DNA from: Streptomyces sp. NRRL S-340
GTDB lineage: Bacteria > Actinomycetota > Actinomycetes > Streptomycetales > Streptomycetaceae
Length of the DNA: 36,678 nt
Assembly (NCBI RefSeq): GCF_000720185.1
Contig: NZ_JOIY01000063.1
Coordinates: forward strand, 1-36,678
Direction: 5' to 3'
The translations under genes were made by a program, and so were the position numbers. This document shows, piece after piece, positions 17,250 through 25,825 of the stretch. Numbering within the stretch: position 1 is the stretch's first letter; each line of letters begins with the position of its first letter. The notes under the pieces were generated by a model. The model did not search any database. It had not been told where the DNA came from and saw only the letters and a list, made by a program, of their open reading frames with translations.

Positions 17250-19114
17250 CGGCCCCCACGACGTCCGTCCCGGCCCCCGGCGAGAAGGACGGCCTGCCCC
17301 GGACGGGCACCACCGGGGACACCGGCGACCCCTTCGACCGGGACGTGCTGCCCACTCCCCCGGGCGCCACGGCCGCCCTGCTGCGCTCGCTGCTGGCGCC
17401 CATGAAGGCGCGCGTGGCCGTCACCACGCTCGTGCTGCTGCTCCAGCAGGCGGCCGTGCAGGCGGGCCCGCTGCTGGTGGCGTACGCCATCGACACGGCC
17501 GTCCCCGCCTTCCGCGGCCACGACCACGGGCCGCTGGTCGCGGTCGCCGCCGGCTACCTGCTGTGCGCGCTGGCCTCGGGCGCCCTGCAGTGGGTGTTCA
17601 TCGTGGCCGCCGCCCGGGTCAACCAGGACGTCCTGCTGGACCTGCGCGGCCGGATCTTCCGGCACGCGCAGGCCCTGAGCGTGGACTTCCACGAGCGCTA
17701 CACCTCGGGCCGGCTCATCTCCCGCTCCACCACGGACGTGGAGTCGCTGCGCGAACTGCTCAACGAGGGCCTGCAGGAACTGATCACCGTCGTCCTGTCC
17801 TTCGTCTCCATCTCGGCGATGCTGCTCTGGCTCGACGCCGGTCTCGGCACGGTCGCGGTGGCCTCGTTCGTGCCGCTGTACCTGCTGGTGCGGCTCTACC
17901 AGCGGCGCGTGGGGCGGGTGTACCGGGAGCGGTCCACGGCGATCGCGGCGGTGATCGTGAAGTTCGTGGAGACGATGAACGGCATCCGGCCGGTGCGGGC
18001 CTTCCGCCGGGAGCGGGCCAACGACGCCGCCTTCGCCGCCCTCAACCGGCGCCACGAGCGGGCCAACGGCGACGCGCTCCTGGAGATGGCCCGCTATGTC
18101 GTCGGCTCCCGGCTGGTGGCGAACACGGCGGTCGCGGCGATCGTCCTGTGGGGTGCCTGGCGGGTCACGGACGGCTCGCTGGAACTGGGGGTGCTGGCGG
18201 CGGCGGTGCTGTACCTGCGCCGGCTGTACGACCCCATCGACCGGCTCGGCATGTTCCTGAACTCCTACCAGTCGGCGGCGGCCTCCCTGGAGAAGATCGC
18301 GGGGCTGCTCGCGCAGACGCCGTCGGTGCCCGAGCCGCCGGCGCCGCGTCCGCTGCCGCCCCGCAGGTCCGCCCTGCCCGGCCGTGAGGTGGTCTTCGAC
18401 GGCGTCCGCTTCGCCTACCGCACCGGCGGGGAGGTGCTGCCCCGCTTCTCCCTGACGCTCCCGGCCGGGCAGACCGTCGCGGTGGTGGGCTCCACCGGCG
18501 CGGGCAAGTCGACCCTGGCCAAGCTGCTGGCCCGCTTCTACGACCCGAGCGAGGGCCGGGTGCTGCTGGACGGCGTGGACCTGCGCGAGCTGGCCGTGCC
18601 CGAACTGCGGCGCGGGGTCGTCATGGTGACGCAGGAGGCCTTCCTGTTCTCCGGGACGGTCGCCGAGAACATCGCCATCGGACGCCCCGAGGCGAGCCGC
18701 GAGGAGATCGAGCGGGCCGCGAAGGCGATCGGCGCCCACGACTTCATCAGCGCCCTGCCCGACGGGTACGACACGGACGTGCGCAAGCGCGGCGGCCGGA
18801 TCTCCGCGGGCCAGCGCCAACTCGTCGCTTTCGCCCGCGCGTTGCTCGCCGACCCGGCGGTGCTGATCCTGGACGAGGCGACCAGTTCGCTGGACGTCCC
18901 CGGCGAGCAGGCCGTGCAGCGCGCGATGGCGACGGTCCTGCGGGGCCGTACGGCGGTGGTCATCGCCCACCGTCTGTCCACGGTCGAGATCGCCGACCGG
19001 GTGCTGGTGATGGAGCACGGCCGGATCGTCGAGGACGGCACACCGTCCGGACTCGTCGCGGGCACCGGCCGCTTCGCGCACCTGCACCGCGCCTGGCGCG
19101 ACAGCCTGGCCTGA
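17246..19114 (+). CDS. ABC exporter half-transporter 2 (consensus-site partner)
   Basis: 622 residues with a six-segment exporter membrane domain and an ATPase domain. Walker A is GSTGAGKST (Lys421), Walker [11 protein letters not shown] (Asp543, Glu544) and the H-loop AHRLST (His575): all canonical. The signature is changed to ISAGQ (519-523). This fits the first half exactly: its Walker motifs pair with the intact LSGGQ of the partner for one active site, while its altered signature faces the partner's degenerate Walker B. The pair is expected to work as a drug or lipid exporter of the LmrCD type. Its start overlaps the previous stop (ATGA), implying coupled synthesis. Confidence 0.94.
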   Translation: MTAPTTSVPAPGEKDGLPRTGTTGDTGDPFDRDVLPTPPGATAALLRSLLAPMKARVAVTTLVLLLQQAAVQAGPLLVAYAIDTAVPAFRGHDHGPLVAVAAGYLLCALASGALQWVFIVAAARVNQDVLLDLRGRIFRHAQALSVDFHERYTSGRLISRSTTDVESLRELLNEGLQELITVVLSFVSISAMLLWLDAGLGTVAVASFVPLYLLVRLYQRRVGRVYRERSTAIAAVIVKFVETMNGIRPVRAFRRERANDAAFAALNRRHERANGDALLEMARYVVGSRLVANTAVAAIVLWGAWRVTDGSLELGVLAAAVLYLRRLYDPIDRLGMFLNSYQSAAASLEKIAGLLAQTPSVPEPPAPRPLPPRRSALPGREVVFDGVRFAYRTGGEVLPRFSLTLPAGQTVAVVGSTGAGKSTLAKLLARFYDPSEGRVLLDGVDLRELAVPELRRGVVMVTQEAFLFSGTVAENIAIGRPEASREEIERAAKAIGAHDFISALPDGYDTDVRKRGGRISAGQRQLVAFARALLADPAVLILDEATSSLDVPGEQAVQRAMATVLRGRTAVVIAHRLSTVEIADRVLVMEHGRIVEDGTPSGLVAGTGRFAHLHRAWRDSLA

Positions 19115-19133
19115 ACGACTGCGAGGGGGACCC

Positions 19134-20906
19134 GTGATCGACGCGTACGCGGACCCGGGCACGCCCGACACCCGGGGCGGCTGGTGGTACCTGTGGTGGC
19201 TGGTGGCCCGGCAGCCGGGCCGGTCGGTCGCGGGCGCGGTGCTGGCCAGCGTCTGGATGGTGCTGCTCGCGGCGACGCCGTACCTGATGTCGCGTGCGGT
19301 CGACGACGGGCTCCAGACCGGCGACACGGGCGCGCTGGCCCTGTGGTCGGGCGCGCTCTTCGCGGCCGGGGCCTTCAACGCCTGGCTGAGCATCCTGCGC
19401 CACCGCACGATGACCCGGGTGCGCATGGACGCCAACTTCCGCACGGTCAAGGTCGTCGTGGACCACGTGGTGAAGCTGGGCGCCGCGCTGCCGCGCCGCA
19501 CCGCCGCCGGGGAGGTCGTCACCATCGGCGTCGGCGACGTGCAGACCATCAGCCAGTGCCTGACCGTGGTCGGCCCCGGGGTGGGCGCGGCCGTCGTCTA
19601 CGTGACGGTGGCGGTGGTACTGCTGTCGGTGTCCGTGCCGCTGGCCGCGGTCGTGCTGCTGGGGGCGCCGGTGACCGCGCTGCTGGTGGGGCCGCTGACC
19701 CGGCGGCTGCAGCGGGCCGAGGGCGAGTACCGGGAGCGGCAGGGCGTGCTGACCGCGCGGATCGGCGACCTCGCGGGCGGGCTGCGGGTGCTCAACGGGC
19801 TCGGCGGCAAGGGGCTGTTCGCGGACGCGTTCCGGCAGGACTCGGGGCGCCTGCGGGCGCAGGGTTACCGGGTGGGCGCGGTGACCAGCTGGCTGCAGGC
19901 GCTCGGCACGGGCCTGCCGGTGCTGTTCCTCGCCGTCGTCACCTGGCTGGGGGCCCGGCTGGCCGCCCAGGGGCGGATCACCGTGGGCGAGCTGGTGTCG
20001 GTGTACGGGTACGTCGCCGTCCTGGTGACCCCGGTGTCGTTCTTCGTCGAGTCGGGCTACCAGCTGAGCCGGGGCGTGGTGGCCGCGCGCCGGGTGGTAC
20101 GGCTGCTGCGGCTGGAACCCGAGGAGGACAGCGGCACGCTGCCGCCGCCCGCCCGGCCCGCGGCGCTGCACGACCCGGAGTCGGACGTGCGGGTGGAGCC
20201 GGGACGGCTGACCGCGCTGGTCTGCGCCCGTCCCGCCGACGCGGCGGCGGTCGTCGACCGCCTGGGCCGCTACGAGCCGTCGGCGGCGACCTGGGACGGC
20301 GTACGGCTGGACGCGTACGCGCTCGCCGGGGTGCGGGAGCACATCCTGGTCGCGGACAACGAGGCGGACCTGTTCGCGGGCTCCCTGCGGGAGGTGGTGT
20401 CCGGCGCCCGGGACCGGGATGCGGACGAGGTGGCCGGGGCGCTGCGGGCGGCTGCCGCCGAGGACGTCGTGCAGGGGCGGGCCGGCGGCCTGGACGCGGC
20501 CGTGACCGCGCAGGGCCGCAGCCTGTCCGGGGGGCAGCGCCAGCGGGTGCGGCTGGCGCGGGCGCTGCTGGCCCGTCCGCGGGTGCTGCTCGCCGTGGAG
20601 CCGACCTCCGCGCTGGACGCGCACACCGAGGCCGTGGTGGCGGAGCGGCTGCGGCACGCCCGCGCCGGCCGGACGACGCTGGTCACCACCACCTCCCCGC
20701 TGGTCCTGGACCAGGCGGACACCGTGCACTACCTCGTCGAGGGCAAGGTCGCGGCGACGGGCGGCCACCGCGAACTCCTCGCCGCGCAGCCGGGATACCG
20801 GGCGCTGGTGGCACGGGACGCGGAGGGGAGCACGCGGCGGACCGCGACTGCCGCGGAGAGCACGGAGCCGCCCGTGCGGGGAACCGCTCAGGAGGCCCTG
20901 CGATGA
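19134..20906 (+). CDS. ABC exporter half-transporter 3 with pseudo-ATPase domain
   Basis: 590 residues. The six-segment exporter membrane domain (about residues 20-320) looks intact. The C-terminal domain keeps LSGGQRQR (464-468) and PTSALDAHTE but has lost nucleotide-binding residues. The Walker A region reads VCARPADAAAV, with Ala370 at the Lys position and no glycines. The Walker B Asp is Val488 (LLAVEP), although Glu489 remains. The H-loop His is Thr520 (VTTTSPL). It can therefore offer a signature to a partner but should not bind ATP itself. GTG at 19134 follows GAGGGGG. It begins 19 bases after half-transporter 2 and overlaps half-transporter 4 as ATGA, its evident partner. Confidence 0.9.
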   Translation: MIDAYADPGTPDTRGGWWYLWWLVARQPGRSVAGAVLASVWMVLLAATPYLMSRAVDDGLQTGDTGALALWSGALFAAGAFNAWLSILRHRTMTRVRMDANFRTVKVVVDHVVKLGAALPRRTAAGEVVTIGVGDVQTISQCLTVVGPGVGAAVVYVTVAVVLLSVSVPLAAVVLLGAPVTALLVGPLTRRLQRAEGEYRERQGVLTARIGDLAGGLRVLNGLGGKGLFADAFRQDSGRLRAQGYRVGAVTSWLQALGTGLPVLFLAVVTWLGARLAAQGRITVGELVSVYGYVAVLVTPVSFFVESGYQLSRGVVAARRVVRLLRLEPEEDSGTLPPPARPAALHDPESDVRVEPGRLTALVCARPADAAAVVDRLGRYEPSAATWDGVRLDAYALAGVREHILVADNEADLFAGSLREVVSGARDRDADEVAGALRAAAAEDVVQGRAGGLDAAVTAQGRSLSGGQRQRVRLARALLARPRVLLAVEPTSALDAHTEAVVAERLRHARAGRTTLVTTTSPLVLDQADTVHYLVEGKVAATGGHRELLAAQPGYRALVARDAEGSTRRTATAAESTEPPVRGTAQEALR

Positions 20907-22993
20907 CGGCGGACGACGCGGCGGGCGGGCTGCCGGTCGCCGGGCGGATGCGGGTCCGGCGGGCCGCGCTGCGGCTGGTCCGGGCCGACGGGCGGGCGTT
21001 CGCGGCCGTCCTCGTCCTGAACGTGCTGGCCGCCGCGGCGGGACTCGCCGGTCCCTGGCTGCTCGGCCGGATCATCGACCACGTCCGCGCGGGCGGCGGT
21101 ACCGCCGGCGTGGACCGGCCGGCCGTGGGCATCCTGGTGGCCGCCCTGGCGCAGCTGCTGCTGGCGCGCTGGGCCCGGTACGCCGGGCACCGCTTCGGCG
21201 AACGCACTCTCGCACGGGTGCGCGAGGAGTTCGTGGACCGGGCGCTGGCCCTGCCCGCCTCGGTGGTGGAGCGGGCCGGCACCGGCGACCTGACCACGCG
21301 CGGCACCGCGGACGTGGCCGCGGTCGGCACCACGCTGCGCACCGTGGGCCCCGAACTGCTGGTCAGCACGGTGCAGGCGCTGTTCGTGCTGGTCGCCGTC
21401 TTCCTGCTGGACCCGCTGCTCGGCGCGGTCGGGATCCTGGCGCTGGCCCCGGTCGGGGGCGCGGTGCGCTGGTACCTGCGGCGGGCCCGGGACGGCTACC
21501 TCCGTGAGGGCGCGGCCAACTCCGAGGTGGCCGAGGTGCTGGCGGCCACCGCCTCCGGTGCCCGTACGGTCGAGGCGTACCGGCTGGCCGGGCGGCGGGT
21601 CGCGGCGAGCCGCGAGGCGCTGGACGCCTCCCGGCGCGCCCGGCTGTACACGCTGTTCCTGCGGAGCGTGTTCTTCCCGGCGGTCGAGGTGTCGTACGTG
21701 CTGCCCGTGGCCGGGGTGCTGCTGGTCGGCGGGGCGCTGCACGCGCGGGGCGCGGTGACGGTGGGCGCGGTGGTGGCCGCCGCCCTCTACCTGCGGCAGT
21801 TCACGGAGCCGCTCGACCAGATCCTGATGCACGTCGAGCTGCTCCAGAGCAGCGGCGCCTCCTTCGCCCGCGTCGAGGGCCTGGCCGGGGCCCCGCGGTC
21901 CGCGGCGGACCGGGCGCCCGCCCCCGCGGACGACCGCATCGACGTGACCGGGGCCCGCTACGCCTACGAGAACGGCGGCGAGGTACTGCGCGGGGTCGAC
22001 CTGACCGTGCGGCCCGGGGAGCGGCTGGCCGTGGTGGGCCCGTCCGGTGCGGGCAAGACCACGCTGAGCAGGCTGCTGGCGGGCGTCGACGCGCCGAGCG
22101 CGGGATCGGTGACCGTGGGCGGGGTGCCGGTCGCCGCGCTGGAACCGGAGCGGCTGCGCCGGCAGGTCGTCCTGGTCACCCAGGAGCACCATGTGTTCCT
22201 GGGCACGGTCCGCGACAACCTGCGCATCGCCGAACCGGCCGCGTCGGACGGGCAGTTGTGGTCGGCGCTGGCCGCCGTGGGCGCCGACACCTGGGTGCGG
22301 GAGCTGCCGGGCGGCCTGGACACCGGGCTGGGCGCGGGCGCCCACCCGGTCGACGGGGCCCGGGCCCAGCAGCTCGCCCTGGCCCGGGTGGTGCTGGCCG
22401 ATCCGCACACTCTGATCCTCGACGAGGCCACCGCGCTGCTCGATCCGTCGACCGCCCGCCACGCGGAACGCGCGCTGGCCGCCGTGCTCCGGGGCCGTAC
22501 GGTCATCGCCGTCGCCCACCGCCTGCACACCGCGCACGACGCCGACCGGGTGGCCGTGATGGAGGACGGCCTGCTCACCGAACTGGGCACCCACGAGGAG
22601 CTGGTGGCCTCGGGCGGGGCGTACGCGGCGCTGTGGCACACGTGGCACGGCGACGAAAGCCCAGCGGTGAGCGGAGGCGAGGGCCGGGAGCTGGTCGCGG
22701 ACGCAGGCCCGGGGGCGGTCGCGGACGACGGCCGGGAGGCGGTCGGGGGCGCAGGCCGAGAGGCGGTCGGGAGCGACGGCCCGGAGGCGGTCAGGCAAGC
22801 AGGCCCGGAGCCGGTCAGGGGCGCAGGTCCGGAGCCGGTCGCGGGCAGGAGCCGGGAGGCGGTCGCGGACCAAGGCCGGGAGGCGGTCGCGGACCAAGGC
22901 CGGAAGGTGGTCGCGGGCGCAGGCCGGGAGACGGTCGCGGACGACGGTCCGCAGGCGGTCGCGGACGACGGCCCGGAGGCGGTCGCGGGCTGA
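20903..22993 (+). CDS. ABC exporter half-transporter 4 with repeat tail
   Basis: 696 residues: an exporter membrane domain, an ATPase domain ending near residue 590, and a repetitive tail of about 100 residues. Walker A (GPSGAGKTT, Lys385), the Q-loop (VLVTQEHHVF), Walker B (LILDEATALLD, Asp507, Glu508) and H-loop (AHRLHT, His539) are intact. The signature LSGGQ is replaced by VDGAR (483-487). This mirrors half-transporter 3, so the pair can form only one functional ATP site. The tail is made of 24-bp repeats and is acidic with some Arg. Its role is unknown. The stop codon lies in the left arm of an inverted-repeat element. Confidence 0.92.
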   Translation: MTADDAAGGLPVAGRMRVRRAALRLVRADGRAFAAVLVLNVLAAAAGLAGPWLLGRIIDHVRAGGGTAGVDRPAVGILVAALAQLLLARWARYAGHRFGERTLARVREEFVDRALALPASVVERAGTGDLTTRGTADVAAVGTTLRTVGPELLVSTVQALFVLVAVFLLDPLLGAVGILALAPVGGAVRWYLRRARDGYLREGAANSEVAEVLAATASGARTVEAYRLAGRRVAASREALDASRRARLYTLFLRSVFFPAVEVSYVLPVAGVLLVGGALHARGAVTVGAVVAAALYLRQFTEPLDQILMHVELLQSSGASFARVEGLAGAPRSAADRAPAPADDRIDVTGARYAYENGGEVLRGVDLTVRPGERLAVVGPSGAGKTTLSRLLAGVDAPSAGSVTVGGVPVAALEPERLRRQVVLVTQEHHVFLGTVRDNLRIAEPAASDGQLWSALAAVGADTWVRELPGGLDTGLGAGAHPVDGARAQQLALARVVLADPHTLILDEATALLDPSTARHAERALAAVLRGRTVIAVAHRLHTAHDADRVAVMEDGLLTELGTHEELVASGGAYAALWHTWHGDESPAVSGGEGRELVADAGPGAVADDGREAVGGAGREAVGSDGPEAVRQAGPEPVRGAGPEPVAGRSREAVADQGREAVADQGRKVVAGAGRETVADDGPQAVADDGPEAVAG
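22694..22981 (+). repeat. Twelve 24-bp in-frame repeats encoding an octapeptide tail
   Basis: Twelve consecutive 24-bp units, typically GTCGCGGACGACGGC plus CGGGAGGCG, encode variants of V-A-D-D-G-R-E-A. A final GTCGCGGGC and the stop follow. Two neighbouring units (VADQGREA, VADQGRKV) are almost identical, which suggests recent duplication. Confidence 0.92.
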
Positions 22994-23158
22994 GAGCTGC
23001 GAACAAACGTGGGTTCCGGTCAGCGGGCGGTGTCCGGTGCGTGCGGCCGCAAGGCGCCGGAAGGTCTTGTGGCGGAGCTGCCAGGGCCTTCCGGCGACGC
23101 GGCGGGGGCGCGTGCCGGGCGCCGCCCGCCGGGGCCCACTCTTGTACGCAGCTCTCAG
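22990..23158. repeat. 169-bp inverted-repeat element at the end of the exporter operon
   Basis: CTGAGAGCTGCGAACAA (22990-23006) and TTGTACGCAGCTCTCAG (23142-23158) are inverted with 16 of 17 positions paired. The exporter stop codon (22991-22993) lies in the left arm. Between the arms is a 10-bp hairpin (23055-23096) and a G/C stem (GGCGGG at 23101, CCCGCC at 23125). It could be a MITE-like element with terminal repeats, or one large folded RNA or terminator between convergent genes. No gene is seen inside. Confidence 0.6.
23055..23096. terminator. Hairpin between convergent genes
   Basis: CGCCGGAAGG (23055-23064) and CCTTCCGGCG (23087-23096) form a perfect 10-bp stem with a 22-base loop. 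It lies between the plus-strand exporter operon and the minus-strand monooxygenase gene and could terminate both. Confidence 0.6.
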
Positions 23159-23203
23159 GCCGGGGAGTGGTCGAGGCGGGGCCAGGGGCTGACCCGCCGG
23201 TCG

Positions 23204-24409
23204 TCAGGGCAGCTTCGGCGGGGTCCAGTCGGCGTGCCGGAGGATGGCCCGCATCGTGGCGCGGGACGGCGCCAGCCGGAGGCCGGCGTTGCGGACGGCG
23301 ACGGCCGGCGGACACTTGAGCTGCTGGCCCATGCGGCCGGCCCGGCGGGCGGCGCGGGCCACGGACTGGCTGCGCGGGCGGCGCTCGGCGTCGTAGCGGG
23401 CCAGCGCCGCTTCGAGGACCGGTCCGGCGGCGAGCGCGGCGGCGAGGGTGACCGCGTCCTCCAGGGCCTGGCAGGCGCCCTGGCCGAGGTGGGGGGTCAT
23501 GGCGTGGGCGGCGTCGCCCAGGAGGACGACCCGGCCGGCCGCGTAGGCGGGCAGCGGGACGGTGAGTTCGTGGATGTCGTGGTGCAGGACGGCGTCGGGC
23601 CGGGTGGCCGCGAGCAGCGCGGGGACCGGGGCGTGCCAGCCGGCGAAGCGGCGGCGCAGCGCGGCGAGCGGGTCTGCGGGGCGCACCCCGCGCGGTGAGC
23701 TGAGCACGGCGTGCCACTCCGCGCGGCCGTCCCGGAAGGCGATGTGCCCGAACTCGGCTCCCCGGCCCCAGGTCAGTTCGAAGTCGGTGCGCAGGTCCAC
23801 CGGGTGCTCGGTGACGGCGCGCAGGACGGTGGACCCGCTGTAGGCGGGGCCGGGGTGGCGCGGGAACAGCGCCCGGCGCAGGCGGCTGCCGACCCCGTCG
23901 GCGGCGACGACGAGGTCGGCGCCGAGGACGTCACCGGGCCCGGCCGCGGGGCCGGAACCGGCATCGGGGCCGGTCCCGTCCCCGCGCAGCAGGACCCGCA
24001 CCCGCCCGCCGCCGGTGTCCTCCACGGACATCACCTCCGCCCCGGTCCGCAGGCACTGCGGCGGGAGGGCGGCGCGCAGGGCACGGTGCAGGGCGGCGCG
24101 CGGGATGCCGACGATGGGCGTGCCCAGCTCTCGTTCCAGCGCGGCGCCGTCCATCCTGGACAGCCACCGGCCGTCGGGGGTGCGGGTCCCGCCGGTGTAC
24201 TGCGGCCGGGCGGCCGCGCGCACCGCCTCGCCCACGCCGAGGGCGTCCAAGGCGCGCATGCCGTTGGCGTGCAGGGAGATGCCCGCCCCGGCGTCGGCGA
24301 GCACCGGGGCGCGTTCGGCGACCACGACCTCCCAGCCGACCGCGCGCAGGCCGATCGCCGCGGCCAGCCCGCCGATGCCCCCGCCCGCCACCACCGCAGT
24401 GCCGCCCAT
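23204..24409 (-). CDS. FAD-dependent monooxygenase (PHBH-like)
   Basis: 401 residues, the normal size for group A flavin monooxygenases. The N-terminal FAD fold has GGGIGGLAAAIGLRAVG (GxGxxG, about residues 9-14). The DG motif region is LVVAADGVGSRLRRALFP, and the GD motif is VVLLGDAAHAMTPHLGQGACQALEDAV. These bind FAD and NADPH in the cytoplasm, and the family hydroxylates aromatic or polyketide-like substrates. The ATG follows AGGGG at 5 bases. It is divergent from a TetR gene across two palindromes, the common arrangement of a substrate-inducible oxygenase and its repressor. No biosynthetic genes adjoin it, so detoxification is more likely than natural-product tailoring. Confidence 0.92.
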   Translation of the reverse strand: MGGTAVVAGGGIGGLAAAIGLRAVGWEVVVAERAPVLADAGAGISLHANGMRALDALGVGEAVRAAARPQYTGGTRTPDGRWLSRMDGAALERELGTPIVGIPRAALHRALRAALPPQCLRTGAEVMSVEDTGGGRVRVLLRGDGTGPDAGSGPAAGPGDVLGADLVVAADGVGSRLRRALFPRHPGPAYSGSTVLRAVTEHPVDLRTDFELTWGRGAEFGHIAFRDGRAEWHAVLSSPRGVRPADPLAALRRRFAGWHAPVPALLAATRPDAVLHHDIHELTVPLPAYAAGRVVLLGDAAHAMTPHLGQGACQALEDAVTLAAALAAGPVLEAALARYDAERRPRSQSVARAARRAGRMGQQLKCPPAVAVRNAGLRLAPSRATMRAILRHADWTPPKLP

Positions 24410-24437
24410 ACCGGCCCCTTCCGCACGTCACCCGTCC

Positions 24438-24465
24438 CGGGTCTTCTACATCTGTAGAAGACCCG
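24438..24465. promoter_or_regulatory. Perfect 28-bp palindrome, candidate TetR operator 1
   Basis: Arms CGGGTCTTCTACA and TGTAGAAGACCCG are perfect 13-bp inverted repeats around TC. It lies 29 bp upstream of the monooxygenase ATG. The core TCTACA-N2-TGTAGA also occurs at 24487-24500. Confidence 0.8.
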
Positions 24466-24486
24466 CGCCCGAGCGTACTCCCCCTC

Positions 24487-24500
24487 TCTACAGGTGTAGA
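24487..24500. promoter_or_regulatory. Candidate TetR operator 2
   Basis: TCTACAGGTGTAGA repeats the core of the larger palindrome. It ends 8 bases before the TetR start codon, so repressor bound here would block its own gene. The two centres are 42 bp apart, about four helical turns. Confidence 0.75.
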
Positions 24501-24508
24501 AATAGGGG

Positions 24509-25105
24509 GTGCCCACACCTCCCGACCGCCGTACCGCCCTCGCCGACGCGGCCATCGCCGTCCTCGCGTGCCAGGGCATGCGCGGACTGACCCACCGCGC
24601 CGTCGACCGGTCGGCGGACCTGCCCCCCGGCACCACCTCCGCCTACTTCCGCACGCGCCGGGCCCTGCTCACCGCCCTGGTCCGGCGTCTGGTCGCGCTG
24701 GACCAGGCGGAACTCCAGGAGGCGGGCCGGCGGACACCGGTGCCGCGCGACCCGGAGGAGCTGGCGGCGGGCATCGCCGCCCTGTCCGCACAGCGGCTGA
24801 CGGGAGAAGGCCGGACGCGCTCCCTGGCCCGCTACGCGTGTGCGATCGAGAGCGTGCACCACCCCGAGCTGCGGGAGATCCTCACCCCGCGCGAGAACGC
24901 GGGACGGGAGACCGTACGCGCCTTCCTGACCGCCCGCGGCGTGCCCGAAGCGGACGCCGACGCACGCACGGTCACCCTGCTGACCTGTGTGGACGGTCTG
25001 GTCTTCGACCGGCTGGTGAACGGCGGGACGGTGTCGCCCGCGGACGTGAGGGGCCTGGTCGCGGGCGCGCTGCGGCGGGACGCGCCGGAGGACGCGGGGC
25101 GGTGA
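24509..25105 (+). CDS. TetR-family regulator of the divergent monooxygenase
   Basis: 198 residues. The helix-turn-helix region is ALADAAIAVLACQGMRGLTHRAVDRSADLPPGTTSAYFRTRRALLTAL (about residues 10-57). The C-terminal domain has the all-helical TetR_C form. The GTG start (24509) directly follows a G run. No spaced ribosome site is seen, so the message may be leaderless. The shared promoter region with the FAD monooxygenase contains two TCTACA-N2-TGTAGA palindromes, one near each start, as expected for a local repressor. The inducer is probably the substrate of the monooxygenase, but this is inference. Confidence 0.93.
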   Translation: MPTPPDRRTALADAAIAVLACQGMRGLTHRAVDRSADLPPGTTSAYFRTRRALLTALVRRLVALDQAELQEAGRRTPVPRDPEELAAGIAALSAQRLTGEGRTRSLARYACAIESVHHPELREILTPRENAGRETVRAFLTARGVPEADADARTVTLLTCVDGLVFDRLVNGGTVSPADVRGLVAGALRRDAPEDAGR

Positions 25106-25130
25106 GGGACCGCGTGGGGCCGAGAGCAGA

Positions 25131-25802
25131 ATGGCTCACATGGCCGTCATCCACCGCACCACCGTCAAGCCCACCAAACTCGAACTGCTCACCGCCTGGC
25201 TGCCCTCCCGCACCTGGTACGCGGGCGGATCCGAACCGGAGTTGACCAAGGCGGGCGGCTTCCGCCTGGACGACCCGGAGGGCGAGGTCGGCATCGAGTT
25301 CATGGTCGTCAACGACACCGCCGGTCCCCGCCCCGCCACCTACCTGGTGCCCCTCACCTACCGCGCCGCCCCTCTCGACGGCGCGGAACACGCCCTGGTC
25401 GGCACCATGGAGCACGGCGTGCTGGGTCCGCGCTGGGCCTACGACGGCTGCCACGACCCGGTGCTCACCGGCCAGTTGGCCGCCCTGATCGACGGCCGCG
25501 CCGAGGCCCAGGCGCAGAGTGTCAGCGACACCCCGGACCGCGACATCGTCCGCTCGTACGCCGGTACGCCCCCGGCCCCCACCGCGTTCCCGGCGGTCAC
25601 CGACACGCCGCGGGACACGGAACTGGCCGCTGCCGACGGCACCGTGCTCCTCCTTCACCGGGTCCTGACGCCCGCCCGGGAGGACGGCCCGCCGCTCGCG
25701 CCCCCGGCGGCCACCGGCCACGTCGCGGGCCCCTGGCAGCAGCCGGACGGCACCCGCGCCCAGGGAGTCTTCGCCGTCCTGCGCGCAGGCGCCCGGGTCT
25801 GA
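25131..25802 (+). CDS. Maltokinase N-terminal cap-like protein
   Basis: 223 residues. The N-terminus (PTKLELLTAWLPSRTWYAGG, about residues 15-34) and VGIEFMVVND, YLVPLTYR and HGVLGPRWAYDGCHDPV resemble the N-terminal cap domain of actinobacterial maltokinase (Pep2/Mak), which precedes the kinase domain. Here the kinase domain is missing: the protein continues with DGTVLLLHRVL and VAGPWQQPDGTRAQGVFAVLR and ends. Such stand-alone cap proteins are known in Streptomyces and are sometimes labelled as glucan branching proteins without evidence. Its location in a window with glgX, glgP and glgE hints at a link to maltose-1-phosphate metabolism. The start may be at 25131 or the second ATG at 25140. 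It lies 25 bases after the TetR stop, so cotranscription is possible. Confidence 0.75.
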   Translation: MAHMAVIHRTTVKPTKLELLTAWLPSRTWYAGGSEPELTKAGGFRLDDPEGEVGIEFMVVNDTAGPRPATYLVPLTYRAAPLDGAEHALVGTMEHGVLGPRWAYDGCHDPVLTGQLAALIDGRAEAQAQSVSDTPDRDIVRSYAGTPPAPTAFPAVTDTPRDTELAAADGTVLLLHRVLTPAREDGPPLAPPAATGHVAGPWQQPDGTRAQGVFAVLRAGARV

Positions 25803-25825
25803 GAGCCCCGAACAGACCGCGGACC

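Noticed and set aside
19134..20906. Half-transporter 3 as a pseudogene
   Set aside because: The frame is intact from a good GTG start to an ATGA overlap, the membrane domain and LSGGQ are kept, and its losses are complemented by its partner.
22694..22981. Regular 24-bp repeats, CRISPR-like at first sight
   Set aside because: Repeats are contiguous with no spacers, degenerate, and in frame with the upstream gene.
15198..25802. Transporters, monooxygenase and TetR genes as an antibiotic biosynthesis cluster
   Set aside because: No polyketide, peptide synthetase, terpene or RiPP core enzymes are present, and the neighbours are primary-metabolism or envelope genes.
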